A stretch of DNA of 64,000 nt from M3007 sp031425035. Lineage in GTDB: Bacteria > Bacteroidota > Bacteroidia > Chitinophagales > Saprospiraceae. Position 1 is the stretch's first letter. Each line of letters begins with the position of its first letter. The translations under genes were made by a program, and so were the position numbers. This document shows, one piece after another, positions 55,199 through 63,544 of this stretch. The notes below the pieces were generated by a model. The model made no database searches, was not told where the DNA came from, and saw only the letters and a list, made by a program, of their open reading frames with translations. The stretch lies in the NCBI GenBank assembly GCA_031425035.1, contig JANPIN010000040.1:1-64000 (forward strand), in the 5' to 3' direction.

Positions 55199-56311
55199 AT
55201 GGGCAATCAATCAGCGCAGTTGCAATTAGAAGTGGACACTGCTTATTTGTACGAAAGCCTGGCCGGCATTCAGGAAGATGCATCCACCGCCGAAGTGCTG
55301 CGCAGTCTGGCGGGCATTGAAAAAAGCCATGCAGAGCACATTTTAACTAAGATCAGGGCCAGCAAACCCGATTTTCAACTCCCGCCGCCCAGTGGGAAAG
55401 CCAGATTCCAGTTCAAAATGGGGGGCATTTTCGGCTACGATTTTATAATTGCCAACCTGTCGTCCGTCGAACGGCAAATTGCCCGCTCCGCCATCGAAAC
55501 CAGGTTGCAGCAGGGCGGGAAGCCCACCGGTTTTGAGCATAACCACCTGAAAATACTGGAATCCTTGTCGCAAAAAACCTCCGCTAACGTTAGCGGAGGT
55601 TTTCTTTCCAAAATGGAAGGCCGGCATAAGTCGGTCGGGGGCAATGCGCTGCGGGCGGCCGTGCTGGGCGCCAACGATGGACTGGTGTCTAATATGAGCC
55701 TGGTCATGGGTATAGCCGGTGCTGCAGCCGCGAATAACACGATTTTGCTGACCGGTTTGGCGGGTTTGCTGGCCGGCGCTATTTCGATGGCCCTGGGCGA
55801 ATGGTTGTCGGTGCAGAGTTCCCGGGAGCTGTTTTTGAAGCAAATCGCCCTGGAAGCCGAGGAGTTAGCCTCTTCCCCTGAACACGAACAAATGGAACTA
55901 GCCCTCATCTACCAGGCCAAGGGGATGGACAAAGCCAGAGCGGCGGAAATGGCGGAAAGAATAATGGCCGATAAAGATACCGCGCTGGATACCCTCGTCC
56001 GCGAAGAGTTGGGCATCGACAAGGCCGAACTGGGCGGTTCCGCCTGGGAAGCTGCGGTGACCTCTTTCTTCCTGTTTGCCATGGGCGCCATTCTTCCGGT
56101 GATCCCCTTCTTTTTTACGGCCGGCAGCCGGGCTATTTACGTCAGCCTGAGTTTAAGCGTGATCGGCCTGTTTGGTATTGGCAGCGCCACTTCGTTGTTT
56201 ACGGGCCGGCCGGTCTGGTTCTCCGGTCTGCGGCAGGTGTTGTTCGGACTGACAGCGGCGGCGATTACCTACGGTGTTGGGCATTTGATTGGCGTTTCGA
56301 TTGCCGGGTGA
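55199..56311 (+). CDS. Rubrerythrin-like domain fused to VIT1/CCC1-type transporter
   Basis: A 370-residue fusion. Residues 1-130 form a ferritin-like/rubrerythrin domain with carboxylate and histidine ligands (TAYLYESLAGIQED, EKSHAEHI). From ~145 a VIT1/CCC1 transporter follows (ALRAAVLGANDGLVSNMSLV, then ALGEWLSVQSSRELF) with five membrane segments. Members move Fe2+ or Mn2+ out of the cytoplasm. The linker at residues ~126-135 (KTSANVSGGF) is encoded by an exact 30-bp palindrome. Confidence 0.92.
   Translation: MGNQSAQLQLEVDTAYLYESLAGIQEDASTAEVLRSLAGIEKSHAEHILTKIRASKPDFQLPPPSGKARFQFKMGGIFGYDFIIANLSSVERQIARSAIETRLQQGGKPTGFEHNHLKILESLSQKTSANVSGGFLSKMEGRHKSVGGNALRAAVLGANDGLVSNMSLVMGIAGAAAANNTILLTGLAGLLAGAISMALGEWLSVQSSRELFLKQIALEAEELASSPEHEQMELALIYQAKGMDKARAAEMAERIMADKDTALDTLVREELGIDKAELGGSAWEAAVTSFFLFAMGAILPVIPFFFTAGSRAIYVSLSLSVIGLFGIGSATSLFTGRPVWFSGLRQVLFGLTAAAITYGVGHLIGVSIAG
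55574..55603. repeat. Exact 30-bp palindrome inside the VIT1 coding sequence
   Basis: AAAACCTCCGCTAAC is followed directly by its own reverse complement GTTAGCGGAGGTTTT. It ends in a T-rich stretch and so also looks like an intrinsic terminator, yet it is translated in frame at the domain junction. Confidence 0.85.
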
Positions 56312-56327
56312 GGAAAAATCAGGGGCA

Positions 56328-57338
56328 TCACGGGTTATGGAACTCCTTTTGATACACCTGCAACAGCAGCAGGAACATCGAGATCAAAATAGGGCCGAAA
56401 ATAAACCCAATAAAACCGAACATCTGCAGCCCCGCAATAGCGCCGAACAAGGTAATGAGCGGGTGGGTCTGGTTAATCTTTTTCATCAGCCACATGCGGG
56501 CAACATTATCCACGGAGCCAATGACCAAAAAGCCATAGATGAATATAAAAAGGGCTTTCCATTCTTCGCCATCAGCAAGTAAAATGAGCGCCAGGGGTAC
56601 GTAAGCGAGGGAAGCACCCACGATGGGCATCATGCCCGCGATAAAAGTGATCCCGAACCAGAGCCAGGGGTTTTCTATGCCCGCCAGCCAGTACACCAGC
56701 AAGCCGGCAAAGCCCTGGACAATGCCCATGAGCGGAATGCCCAGTGCATTACCCCACACCAGATCATTCAGGTTTTTGCGCAAATACACCACGTTCTGAT
56801 TGCGTAGCGGGACCCAGCCAAAGAACGAGTGCTCCATCTTTTTGCCCTCCATCAGCATGAACCAGAGGATGAAACATAGGGCAATCAGCAGCCCCAGTCC
56901 GTTGAGGGTGGCATCCACCACGCCGCGTAGTTTGCTCAAGGCCCAGTTGTTCACGTTCCTCAGGTTTTCGTCGGTCAATAGCGTGATCTTGTAGCGGGTT
57001 TCAATGGATTTGATCACCTGCTCGGCGTTTAGCAGCAGCGAATCGGAATTTTGCAGCAAGGCCATTACCCGTCCCTGCAGCATACCGAATATCCAGTTGA
57101 AAGGCATAAACACCAGGACCAGGGTCAGGAGGATCAATACCAGTGCGGCCAGCTTTTTGGGCCACCGCCAGCGTTCGGTAAGGAAGAACAGGGGTGTGCG
57201 CAGCAGCACGTAAAGGGTGTAAGCGCCCAGCAATGCGGGCACAAAAAAACGCAGGTTCCAGTACAGTACCCCGAACAGCAGGCCTAAGACCAGGAGGAGC
57301 AGTACCTGGCGGACCGTGATAGCAGAAATAGGTTGCAT
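56328..57338 (-). CDS. AI-2E family transporter
   Basis: A 336-residue integral membrane protein with about seven or eight hydrophobic helices and the AI-2E signature region (GNALGIPLMGIVQGFAGLLV, then GMMPIVGASLAYVPLALILL). Members include TqsA-type exporters and Na+/H+ antiporters; the substrate cannot be told. It converges with the VIT1 gene (16 bp between). Confidence 0.88.
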   Translation of the reverse strand: MQPISAITVRQVLLLLVLGLLFGVLYWNLRFFVPALLGAYTLYVLLRTPLFFLTERWRWPKKLAALVLILLTLVLVFMPFNWIFGMLQGRVMALLQNSDSLLLNAEQVIKSIETRYKITLLTDENLRNVNNWALSKLRGVVDATLNGLGLLIALCFILWFMLMEGKKMEHSFFGWVPLRNQNVVYLRKNLNDLVWGNALGIPLMGIVQGFAGLLVYWLAGIENPWLWFGITFIAGMMPIVGASLAYVPLALILLADGEEWKALFIFIYGFLVIGSVDNVARMWLMKKINQTHPLITLFGAIAGLQMFGFIGFIFGPILISMFLLLLQVYQKEFHNP

Positions 57339-57396
57339 GTTGGAGTAAACATACTGCTAAGTTTTTATTGGCGCAACCCGGAGGGTACTATAATAA

Positions 57397-57424
57397 AGCA
57401 GGCCGCTCTAATGGGCGGCCTGCT
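57397..57424 (-). terminator. Hairpin terminator of the 36-codon ORF
   Basis: AGCAGGCCGC pairs with GCGGCCTGCT (10 bp, 8-nt loop). On the minus strand it is followed by TTTATTATAG. It lies 28 bp beyond the stop of the small minus-strand ORF at 57453. Confidence 0.65.
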
Positions 57425-57452
57425 GAATGCAAATATTACACTGGCTACTTAC

Positions 57453-57563
57453 TTAAATGCCTTTTACCGCCGGCTTAAATCCATTGTCGGGGAAGAAATC
57501 ATCGATCCAGTTGGAAACAGTGGGGAAGAAACTGCTTTGCGGATCCCATTTGATGAGTGACAT
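57453..57563 (-). pseudogene. Hsp20-like N-terminal remnant, 36 codons
   Basis: The minus-strand ORF encodes MSLIKWDPQSSFFPTVSNWI and continues to DDFFPDNGFKPAVKGI. This fits the N-terminal arm of small heat-shock proteins of this phylum up to the PAV motif that begins the alpha-crystallin domain, where a stop cuts it. The domain itself is absent. It has its own terminator and may therefore be a truncated gene still transcribed, or a small peptide gene. Confidence 0.55.
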
Positions 57564-57597
57564 AATCCTGAATTTAATGGTGATTGGTGGAAATTTA

Positions 57598-57619
57598 AAA
57601 CAGTCTTGTTGAACTGTTT
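57598..57619. promoter_or_regulatory. Short inverted repeat upstream of the small ORF
   Basis: AAACAGT and ACTGTTT face each other with an 8-bp spacer, 35 bp upstream of the start of the minus-strand small ORF. It could be an operator; nothing else is seen in 57620-57790. Confidence 0.3.
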
Positions 57620-57821
57620 GTACCACAAAATTGCAGGCGGCCGGACCAGTTGGAAATAACCATCGTCAAGCCCGGCGTTGATTTAATACGGCATGTATAG
57701 GCAGCGCAAAGTGGTTTGGACTTGTAAATAGGGGATTATAATTACTACTACTAGTGACGACGGTCATCCTGCAACACTACTGCCAGGCCCACATTTGCAT
57801 AAAGTGCTAAAATCGAGCTTT

Positions 57822-58619
57822 ATGAAAAATAACACATTCCGCTTCCTGCTGTTCCTGACTATGTTATGCAACCGGTTTACGCCGGCCCACAGTCAACTCG
57901 TATGCTTTTCCGACTCGGCTACCATTTATCAATTTCCCGCGCATACCCTGCCACCCTTGTTCGGCCAGGCCACCTTCCGGTCGGGGCAGTATAAAGTCGT
58001 GGTGGGCGGCAAGTTTTCCGATCCCCTGTCTCCCGGTTCGGAGGGTTTTTACAACTGCGATATGCTGGTGATCGATGAGCGCGCCGACCAGATGTACGTG
58101 CTGCCCCTGAGTTATTTTCCGCCCTATGTAGCCGATCAGTTTTCGGGGGTAGACTATGGTTTCGAGATGGAAAATGATACGGCCTATTTACTCGGCGGTT
58201 ATGGGTATAATTTGTCCGAAGGCTATGAAGCCTCGTTCCCGACGCTGACCATATTTTCGGTCAAAACCCTGATCGACAGTGTTTTACAGCATAAAAACTA
58301 CCTCGACCTCTTTGAAGCCATCGACGATGAACGGCTGGCCATTACCGGCGGCACCCTCGTGCACATCGGCGATTATTTCCTGGTGTACGGCGGCAAAGAA
58401 GTGACCTCGGTGCCGGATGAATACAGTGATCGCCGCACCATTAGCGAGTGGGATTTTCACGGGCAACTGCGCCGTTTTCGCCTGAAATCCACCGAAGGCT
58501 ACCGCGAGGTGGACGATTATCAGGTTTGTAACACGTCGAAGGTTTTTAACCAGTGTATGCCGGCAGCCTGGAAGGGAGCCGCGAATAAGACGTATTATCT
58601 GGATCGGCAGGATAAGTAG
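57822..58619 (+). CDS. Exported protein with Kelch-like repeats, function unknown
   Basis: A 265-residue protein with a signal peptide (FRFLLFLTMLCNRFTPAHSQ). It contains glycine-pair motifs with following aromatic positions (YKVVVGGKFSDP, TAYLLGGYGYN, YFLVYGGKEV) that fit an incomplete Kelch-type propeller. About four blades are visible, fewer than a closed propeller needs. The ATG at 57822 is chosen because it starts the signal peptide. Confidence 0.65.
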   Translation: MKNNTFRFLLFLTMLCNRFTPAHSQLVCFSDSATIYQFPAHTLPPLFGQATFRSGQYKVVVGGKFSDPLSPGSEGFYNCDMLVIDERADQMYVLPLSYFPPYVADQFSGVDYGFEMENDTAYLLGGYGYNLSEGYEASFPTLTIFSVKTLIDSVLQHKNYLDLFEAIDDERLAITGGTLVHIGDYFLVYGGKEVTSVPDEYSDRRTISEWDFHGQLRRFRLKSTEGYREVDDYQVCNTSKVFNQCMPAAWKGAANKTYYLDRQDK

Positions 58620-58646
58620 ATGGCCTAGCCACAGACGTTACGGTGC

Positions 58647-59414
58647 CTACAGGTCTTTCCGCCGGAACCGGCTTACCGCCACGTTGATCGGTATGAGTAT
58701 CCAGAGGAGCAGCACGACGAAAGCGAAGGCAATGCCCCAGCCGGTACCCAGAAATTCCCGGAATAAAGCGCCCGTGTAACCCATCAGCGCGGAAATATCC
58801 ATTTGCAGTAAGACAACGACCCGCGCCAGATCGATCGGATTGCAGGAGATAAAACCCAGCATCGCTTTTTCCAGCGGGTAGTCCGCAAAACTGAACATCA
58901 GGAACAGTACCAGCGCATCGTACAGCAAGGCGAAGTAAAACCAAAGCAGCAGGGCCGCCCCAATGCCTTTCGCTTTATCGCGGGTAAGTACCGAGGCCAG
59001 CAGCGCCAAGGACACGAAGACCACCGAGAGCCCGGCCGCAACCACCACCAGGGTCAATCCGGTCCAGGTGGGGGCATATAGCGCCACCGGAAGGCCGATC
59101 CCGATCAATACCGCCAGCACCAAAGCCACTGCCAGACCGGAAAATTCCGCCCAGACGATAGCGCTCCGCCGGATGGGCTGTGCCGCCAGTAGCTCAATGA
59201 ACTCTGTGGCATTATAAAAGTGAATAGTCGCAAAAACAATACTCACCAACGGCGTAACGATCAGCACAATGTTCAACAGACTGACGAGCCCTTTCGTCGG
59301 ATCGCCGCTCAAATTAAACAAGCCGAACGCTACTGCCAGCAGGAACAGGGTGTAACCCAGGATCATCCGGTTTTGCAGGATGTCGTACAGAACGTATTTA
59401 ACAATTCTTAGCAT
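58647..59414 (-). CDS. nosY: ABC transporter permease NosY
   Basis: A 255-residue membrane protein with six hydrophobic segments of the ABC-2 type (ILGYTLFLLAVAFGLFNLSG, then LLNIVLIVTPLVSIVFATIH). As the last gene after nosD and nosF it is NosY, part of the NosDFY complex that helps assemble the copper centre CuZ of N2O reductase. It overlaps nosF by 17 bp. Confidence 0.9.
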   Translation of the reverse strand: MLRIVKYVLYDILQNRMILGYTLFLLAVAFGLFNLSGDPTKGLVSLLNIVLIVTPLVSIVFATIHFYNATEFIELLAAQPIRRSAIVWAEFSGLAVALVLAVLIGIGLPVALYAPTWTGLTLVVVAAGLSVVFVSLALLASVLTRDKAKGIGAALLLWFYFALLYDALVLFLMFSFADYPLEKAMLGFISCNPIDLARVVVLLQMDISALMGYTGALFREFLGTGWGIAFAFVVLLLWILIPINVAVSRFRRKDL

Positions 59415-60117
59415 TTCTTCGCATCACTTGCGCCAGCGCGCGGTTGAGTTTGTTTTCCCCGGTTTCAGATTTCAATTGCTCGATGGGCTGATAAAACTGG
59501 ACTTCCCCTTCGATCAAATACATGACTTTCGTGGTTAGTTCTTCCAGATCGCTGAGGATGTGGGAGGTAAGCAGGATCAGCTTGCCTTTGGACTTTTCGG
59601 CCAGCACTTTTTCTTTCAAAATTTCAGTGGCCACCGGGTCCAGGCCGGCCGTCGGCTCGTCCAGTACCAGCACCGCGGGGTCAAACAGAAAAGCCAGGCA
59701 GGCGCTCACTTTTTGCCGCATGCCACCGGAAAGGGTGCGCATTGTTTTATGGGCGAATTTTTCGACTTCAAAGGCCAGATACAGGTCGTTATCCACCTGC
59801 TGGAAGGTGCTGTGGCGAATTTCCCGCAGCATATCGAATAGTTGGCCAACCCGTATATGATCGGGGTAACGGCCGATCTGGGGCATATAGCCAATATGCC
59901 GCCGGTAGTCCCATTGACCGGTCACCGACTGATCGTTTAGTCGCAAGTCGCCGCTATCGGGAATGACCAGACCCAGCAGGCATTTCAGAAAAGTCGTTTT
60001 GCCGGAACCATTTGGTCCGACCAGCGACACGGCATCTCCGGCGTCCATACGCACGTTCACGTTGTGGAGAGCCGGAAGTTTGCCAAATGTTTTGCAGAGA
60101 TTGATCGATTCGAGCAT
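59398..60117 (-). CDS. nosF: ABC transporter ATP-binding protein NosF
   Basis: A 239-residue ATPase with Walker A GPNGSGKTT, signature LSGGMRQK and Walker B AVLVLDEP. It powers the NosDFY complex. Its start codon is 16 bp downstream of the fasciclin gene, so it is in the same transcript. Confidence 0.92.
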   Translation of the reverse strand: MLESINLCKTFGKLPALHNVNVRMDAGDAVSLVGPNGSGKTTFLKCLLGLVIPDSGDLRLNDQSVTGQWDYRRHIGYMPQIGRYPDHIRVGQLFDMLREIRHSTFQQVDNDLYLAFEVEKFAHKTMRTLSGGMRQKVSACLAFLFDPAVLVLDEPTAGLDPVATEILKEKVLAEKSKGKLILLTSHILSDLEELTTKVMYLIEGEVQFYQPIEQLKSETGENKLNRALAQVMRRNAKNC

Positions 60118-60133
60118 GATTTTACCGGGTAGA

Positions 60134-60697
60134 TTATTTGGGCAGCAGCACGCCGTCGATCACGTGAACAATGCCGTTACTCGCCGGTACGGAGGCTATA
60201 ATACGGGCGCCGTTGACGGTTATTTTCCCATCTTTCACGCCAATGGTGACGTTGCCGCTATTGGCCATGCCGATGACCTGGCCGTCCTGCAGCATTTCCT
60301 GCCGGTACACGCCCACCGCGACGTGGTACTGTAAAATATCCTGCAGGGTTTCTTTTTTGTCCGGTTTTAAAAGTCCTTCCACCGTGCCGGCAGGTAACTG
60401 GTCGAAAGCGGCATTGGTCGGCGCAAACACGGTGAAAGGTCCGGCATTAGACAATACGTCCACCAGTTCGGCGGCCTTTACGGCAGTCACCAAAGTGGTA
60501 TGATCAGGACTGGCGGCGGCCACTTTTACTATATCTTTCTGTGAAACGTCGTCCTGAACACCCGCCTGACCACTTGCAATGGGCGTGGCAGACGGACGGT
60601 CAGCAGAGGTTTGATCAGGTGCAGTATTCGTACAGGCAGCCAGCCAGAATACCAGCAGCATGGTGGGGAAAATACGGGTTAAAAGCTTGATTTTCAT
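60134..60697 (-). CDS. Fasciclin (FAS1) domain lipoprotein within the nos cluster
   Basis: A 187-residue lipoprotein (signal peptide ending FWLAACTN). After a ~50-residue linker rich in Ala/Ser/Gln there is one FAS1 domain with the H1 box (AGPFTVFAPTNAAFDQLP) and the H2 region (NGIVHVIDGVLLPK). FAS1 domains mediate adhesion in general; the reason for its place between nosD and nosF is unknown. Confidence 0.92.
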   Translation of the reverse strand: MKIKLLTRIFPTMLLVFWLAACTNTAPDQTSADRPSATPIASGQAGVQDDVSQKDIVKVAAASPDHTTLVTAVKAAELVDVLSNAGPFTVFAPTNAAFDQLPAGTVEGLLKPDKKETLQDILQYHVAVGVYRQEMLQDGQVIGMANSGNVTIGVKDGKITVNGARIIASVPASNGIVHVIDGVLLPK

Positions 60698-60738
60698 GAT
60701 TTTGTATTTGGATGTTGAAAGGTTGACGGAAGAAATTT

Positions 60739-61092
60739 TCAGGCTTGCTTGATCAGTAATAACTTGGTATGCTCAATGCCCGTAATTCCATGTGGAATTT
60801 CTTTCGGCAGTTGCAGTATATCGCCCTGTGAAATCTCATGCGTCCGGTCGCCAATAGTCACCGTTGCCCGGCCTTCCAGACACTGGAGGTAGGCATTCAT
60901 GGGTGTTTTATGTACCGGAACTGCCTGGCCCGGTTGTAATGCGAACAGAATCAGACTGAAATTTTCTTCCCGGAATAATATCCGGGCATTGAATTTCGTA
61001 GCCTGGTAATCGATTTGGCCGATCAGGGGCAGGACAGATTCCACGGTTTCCAATTCGGACGGAACCTTAAGGCCATCAGTAGGTAAAAGCAT
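60739..61092 (-). CDS. Small cupin-domain protein
   Basis: A 117-residue single-domain cupin (HKTPMNAYLQCLEGRATVTI, then LQLPKEIPHGITGIEHTKLL). It has histidines in both cupin motifs that could bind a metal. It sits between nosD and the fasciclin gene and could be a metal or redox sensor for the nos operon, which is inference. Confidence 0.85.
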   Translation of the reverse strand: MLLPTDGLKVPSELETVESVLPLIGQIDYQATKFNARILFREENFSLILFALQPGQAVPVHKTPMNAYLQCLEGRATVTIGDRTHEISQGDILQLPKEIPHGITGIEHTKLLLIKQA

Positions 61093-61128
61093 GATTTTAG
61101 TTTTTTAATAGTTCATTATATAGCCGCA

Positions 61129-62373
61129 TTAAAGCGCCAGCGGCTGCATGGCTGGTTGTTGGTCCATCAATTGGTCGGGGGTCAGGGAAGGTATAATTTT
61201 TTCGGCCTTATCCATCAAATAGACCATGAAACTGCGCATCAGCATCAGGCCGTAAGGCATTTGTTCCACCACCACCGCGTAGAGGCTGACTGGCCGGAAG
61301 GGAACGTCGCCCACTCCATTATGGTCCAGGTCATAGCCTTCATAGCGGTCCCAGTAGTTGCTGTTGAAATTGTTGAGCACCAGGCTGCCGTTGGTGGAAA
61401 CGTCGAAGGAGTTGCCGAAAAAATTATTGTGGTTAATGACGTTGGCGTCGCAGCTCGCCTGTACCCGCAGTGCCCAGCCATTTTCCCGAAACTGATTTTC
61501 TTCCAGTATAATCCGGCTGGCACCTTCCATATACACGCCGGCCGAGTTGTGTTCGAAGGTATTTTTCCAAATATGGCTGTCCGAAATGTCTTTCAATAAT
61601 ATCCCGTACGCACTGCCGCCCCAGTTATAGCTAAAGATGTTTTCAGTCATCTGCACCTGTCTGGAATACATGACCGCTACGCCCGCGCCATTGTGGTGAA
61701 ATTGATTATGGTGGTAAAAGTCATGGTGCGAGAACATGAAATGCAGCCCATAACGCAGGTTTTGTTCGCTTTCATTGTAGCGGATTTCCGAGTCGGTCAC
61801 GAACTCGAAATAAATGCCGTCGCGATGGCCGGTCAGGTGATTGCCTTCAATGAGCGCCCCGGCGCACTTCCACAAATGAATGCCGTTGCCGCTGTTTTGT
61901 TCTTCTTTGATAATGCCGCGAACGTCGTTATGCGTCACCCGGCAACTGTCGGCGTTCGAGAGGTAAATGCCGAAGTTGCAGTCGCGCAGGCGGTTGTGCT
62001 CGATCACCACGCGGTTGCCCGAAAGGACTTTGATGCCGGCCACGTCCAGCGTACTCAACTGGCCGCCGTTGACGATCTCGAAACCCCGGATCGTCACGTC
62101 GGAAGCGGTAACGGTGATGATTTCACAACTATGCTGACCGTCGAGCACCGGATAACCGATGCCCAGAAGGGTCAAGGGCTTATCAATCGTTAAATTACCC
62201 TCCGCGTAAGTGCCGGGGTACACGGAAATAGTATCGCCAGACCGGGCTTTGCTGAGGGCCGCCCGTAGAGTAGGGTAGGGCTGCTCCGTGCCGACCCGGT
62301 GCGTGACGGCGCTCAGTTGCGGGGCGTAAATAAACAATAAGACTATGATCTTCAAATACTTACTCCGTATCAT
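61129..62373 (-). CDS. nosD: Nitrous oxide reductase maturation protein NosD
   Basis: A 414-residue periplasmic protein with a signal peptide (IIVLLFIYAPQLSA) and a right-handed beta-helix of CASH repeats (NRVVIEHNRLRDCNFGIYLS, NSGNGIHLWKCAGALIEGNH). It supports CuZ assembly in NosZ with NosF and NosY. ATG 62373 was chosen rather than an in-frame TTG three codons upstream. Confidence 0.92.
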   Translation of the reverse strand: MIRSKYLKIIVLLFIYAPQLSAVTHRVGTEQPYPTLRAALSKARSGDTISVYPGTYAEGNLTIDKPLTLLGIGYPVLDGQHSCEIITVTASDVTIRGFEIVNGGQLSTLDVAGIKVLSGNRVVIEHNRLRDCNFGIYLSNADSCRVTHNDVRGIIKEEQNSGNGIHLWKCAGALIEGNHLTGHRDGIYFEFVTDSEIRYNESEQNLRYGLHFMFSHHDFYHHNQFHHNGAGVAVMYSRQVQMTENIFSYNWGGSAYGILLKDISDSHIWKNTFEHNSAGVYMEGASRIILEENQFRENGWALRVQASCDANVINHNNFFGNSFDVSTNGSLVLNNFNSNYWDRYEGYDLDHNGVGDVPFRPVSLYAVVVEQMPYGLMLMRSFMVYLMDKAEKIIPSLTPDQLMDQQPAMQPLAL

Positions 62374-62419
62374 ATTATTCAATCGTTTAAAAGTGAGGCC
62401 TTGTAAATAGTCGCCCTGC

Positions 62420-63454
62420 TTACCAGTTCCCCTTCACTTCGGCCCAGGTCAGCACTTTTCCGGCGCCCACTACAGCCTGTACGGCCTCCATGGTTTTTGG
62501 GTCCGAAAAAGTAGCTACATCACCGCGCATAGGGCTTTTCAGGGCCTCATTTTGCAGGAAAAATGCTTTTTCTACCTCCACAAAGGAGCCGGCTTTTTTA
62601 AAATCGACAGACAAGGTTTGGGCAATATTGGCGGCCGGTATTTCCCCTGATTTCAGGAAACCGATCAAACAATTAAGATCGTCGAATTTGAATACTTTGC
62701 CTTTGACCGTAATGATTTCCGATCCGAAGCGCCGGTCGGTAAGCGTCATTTTACAAAAGTGACAGTTGTCCTGCCCATACTGGATCGGTACCGGGCCGGT
62801 CGTGCAGGAGCTCAGGAACAGCAGTACGAAGCCAGCTGGCACGGCGCTGGTTTTGACCAACCTTTTTCCGGTCAGCGACGGCGTTTTCCGGCGCTTAAAA
62901 AATTCCCACCACCATAAGCAGGTAGCCAGCAGGCAAACCCCGATGATGACCCAGGCGCCCGTATCGGGACCGGAATACGAGGTGAAATTGAGCAGGTTTT
63001 TATAACCGATCAGGGGCGGCTGATACGACATGCCCGGCACGATAATGGCCGCTCTCGGATCCAGGTTGTGGCCGTACTCATACCCCCAGCGCCAGAAATC
63101 CCACATCGCCGCCACCCCGTAGGTATAGGATAACAGGGTGAAAAAGAACAGAATACGCGCATTGCCGAGCACGGCAGCCAGCAAACCGACCGCAATCAGG
63201 AAGCCGACTAAAATGCCCAGAAATTTAAACTCCGGGAACATGTCGACGCTGATATGCTTCATGCCAATGTAGTGGTTGAGGCCATTGATAATGTCCACTT
63301 CACCGGCGAGTTTGTTCATCCAGATTTTCATGGTCAGGCCTTCCGGATACTGCGGGGCCCAGAGCAGGATTTGCCACAGTGGCACGAAATAGGTTATGAG
63401 GAGCAATAAGCACGCGATCCCGAGCAGGATGCGGGTTGTTTTGCTAAGGGTCAT
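62420..63454 (-). CDS. nosL: NosL copper chaperone fused to an N-terminal membrane domain
   Basis: A 344-residue protein. The first ~200 residues contain about five membrane segments (LLGIACLLLLITYFVPLWQI, FLGILVGFLIAVGLLAAVLG). They are followed by a lipobox-like FLSSC and a NosL domain with the copper motif CHFCKMTLTDRRFG. NosL delivers copper to NosZ. Normal NosL proteins are ~170-residue lipoproteins, so this is a fusion seen in Bacteroidota nos clusters. Confidence 0.9.
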   Translation of the reverse strand: MTLSKTTRILLGIACLLLLITYFVPLWQILLWAPQYPEGLTMKIWMNKLAGEVDIINGLNHYIGMKHISVDMFPEFKFLGILVGFLIAVGLLAAVLGNARILFFFTLLSYTYGVAAMWDFWRWGYEYGHNLDPRAAIIVPGMSYQPPLIGYKNLLNFTSYSGPDTGAWVIIGVCLLATCLWWWEFFKRRKTPSLTGKRLVKTSAVPAGFVLLFLSSCTTGPVPIQYGQDNCHFCKMTLTDRRFGSEIITVKGKVFKFDDLNCLIGFLKSGEIPAANIAQTLSVDFKKAGSFVEVEKAFFLQNEALKSPMRGDVATFSDPKTMEAVQAVVGAGKVLTWAEVKGNW

Positions 63455-63483
63455 TGCGGTGGATGTTAAGAGGTGGAAGATCT

Positions 63484-63540
63484 AAAGAGGGTGGAAGTTG
63501 AAAAGTGCGGGGTGCACGCTGCAACTTCCACCGGCTCTTT
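63484..63540 (-). promoter_or_regulatory. Hairpin between nosZ and nosL in the nos transcript
   Basis: GGTGGAAGTTG (63490-63500) pairs with CAACTTCCACC (63522-63532), extended by AAAGAG/CTCTTT. In the minus-strand transcript it comes 5 bases after the nosZ stop codon and could protect the nosZ message or cause partial termination. Confidence 0.5.
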
Positions 63541-63544
63541 TTAC

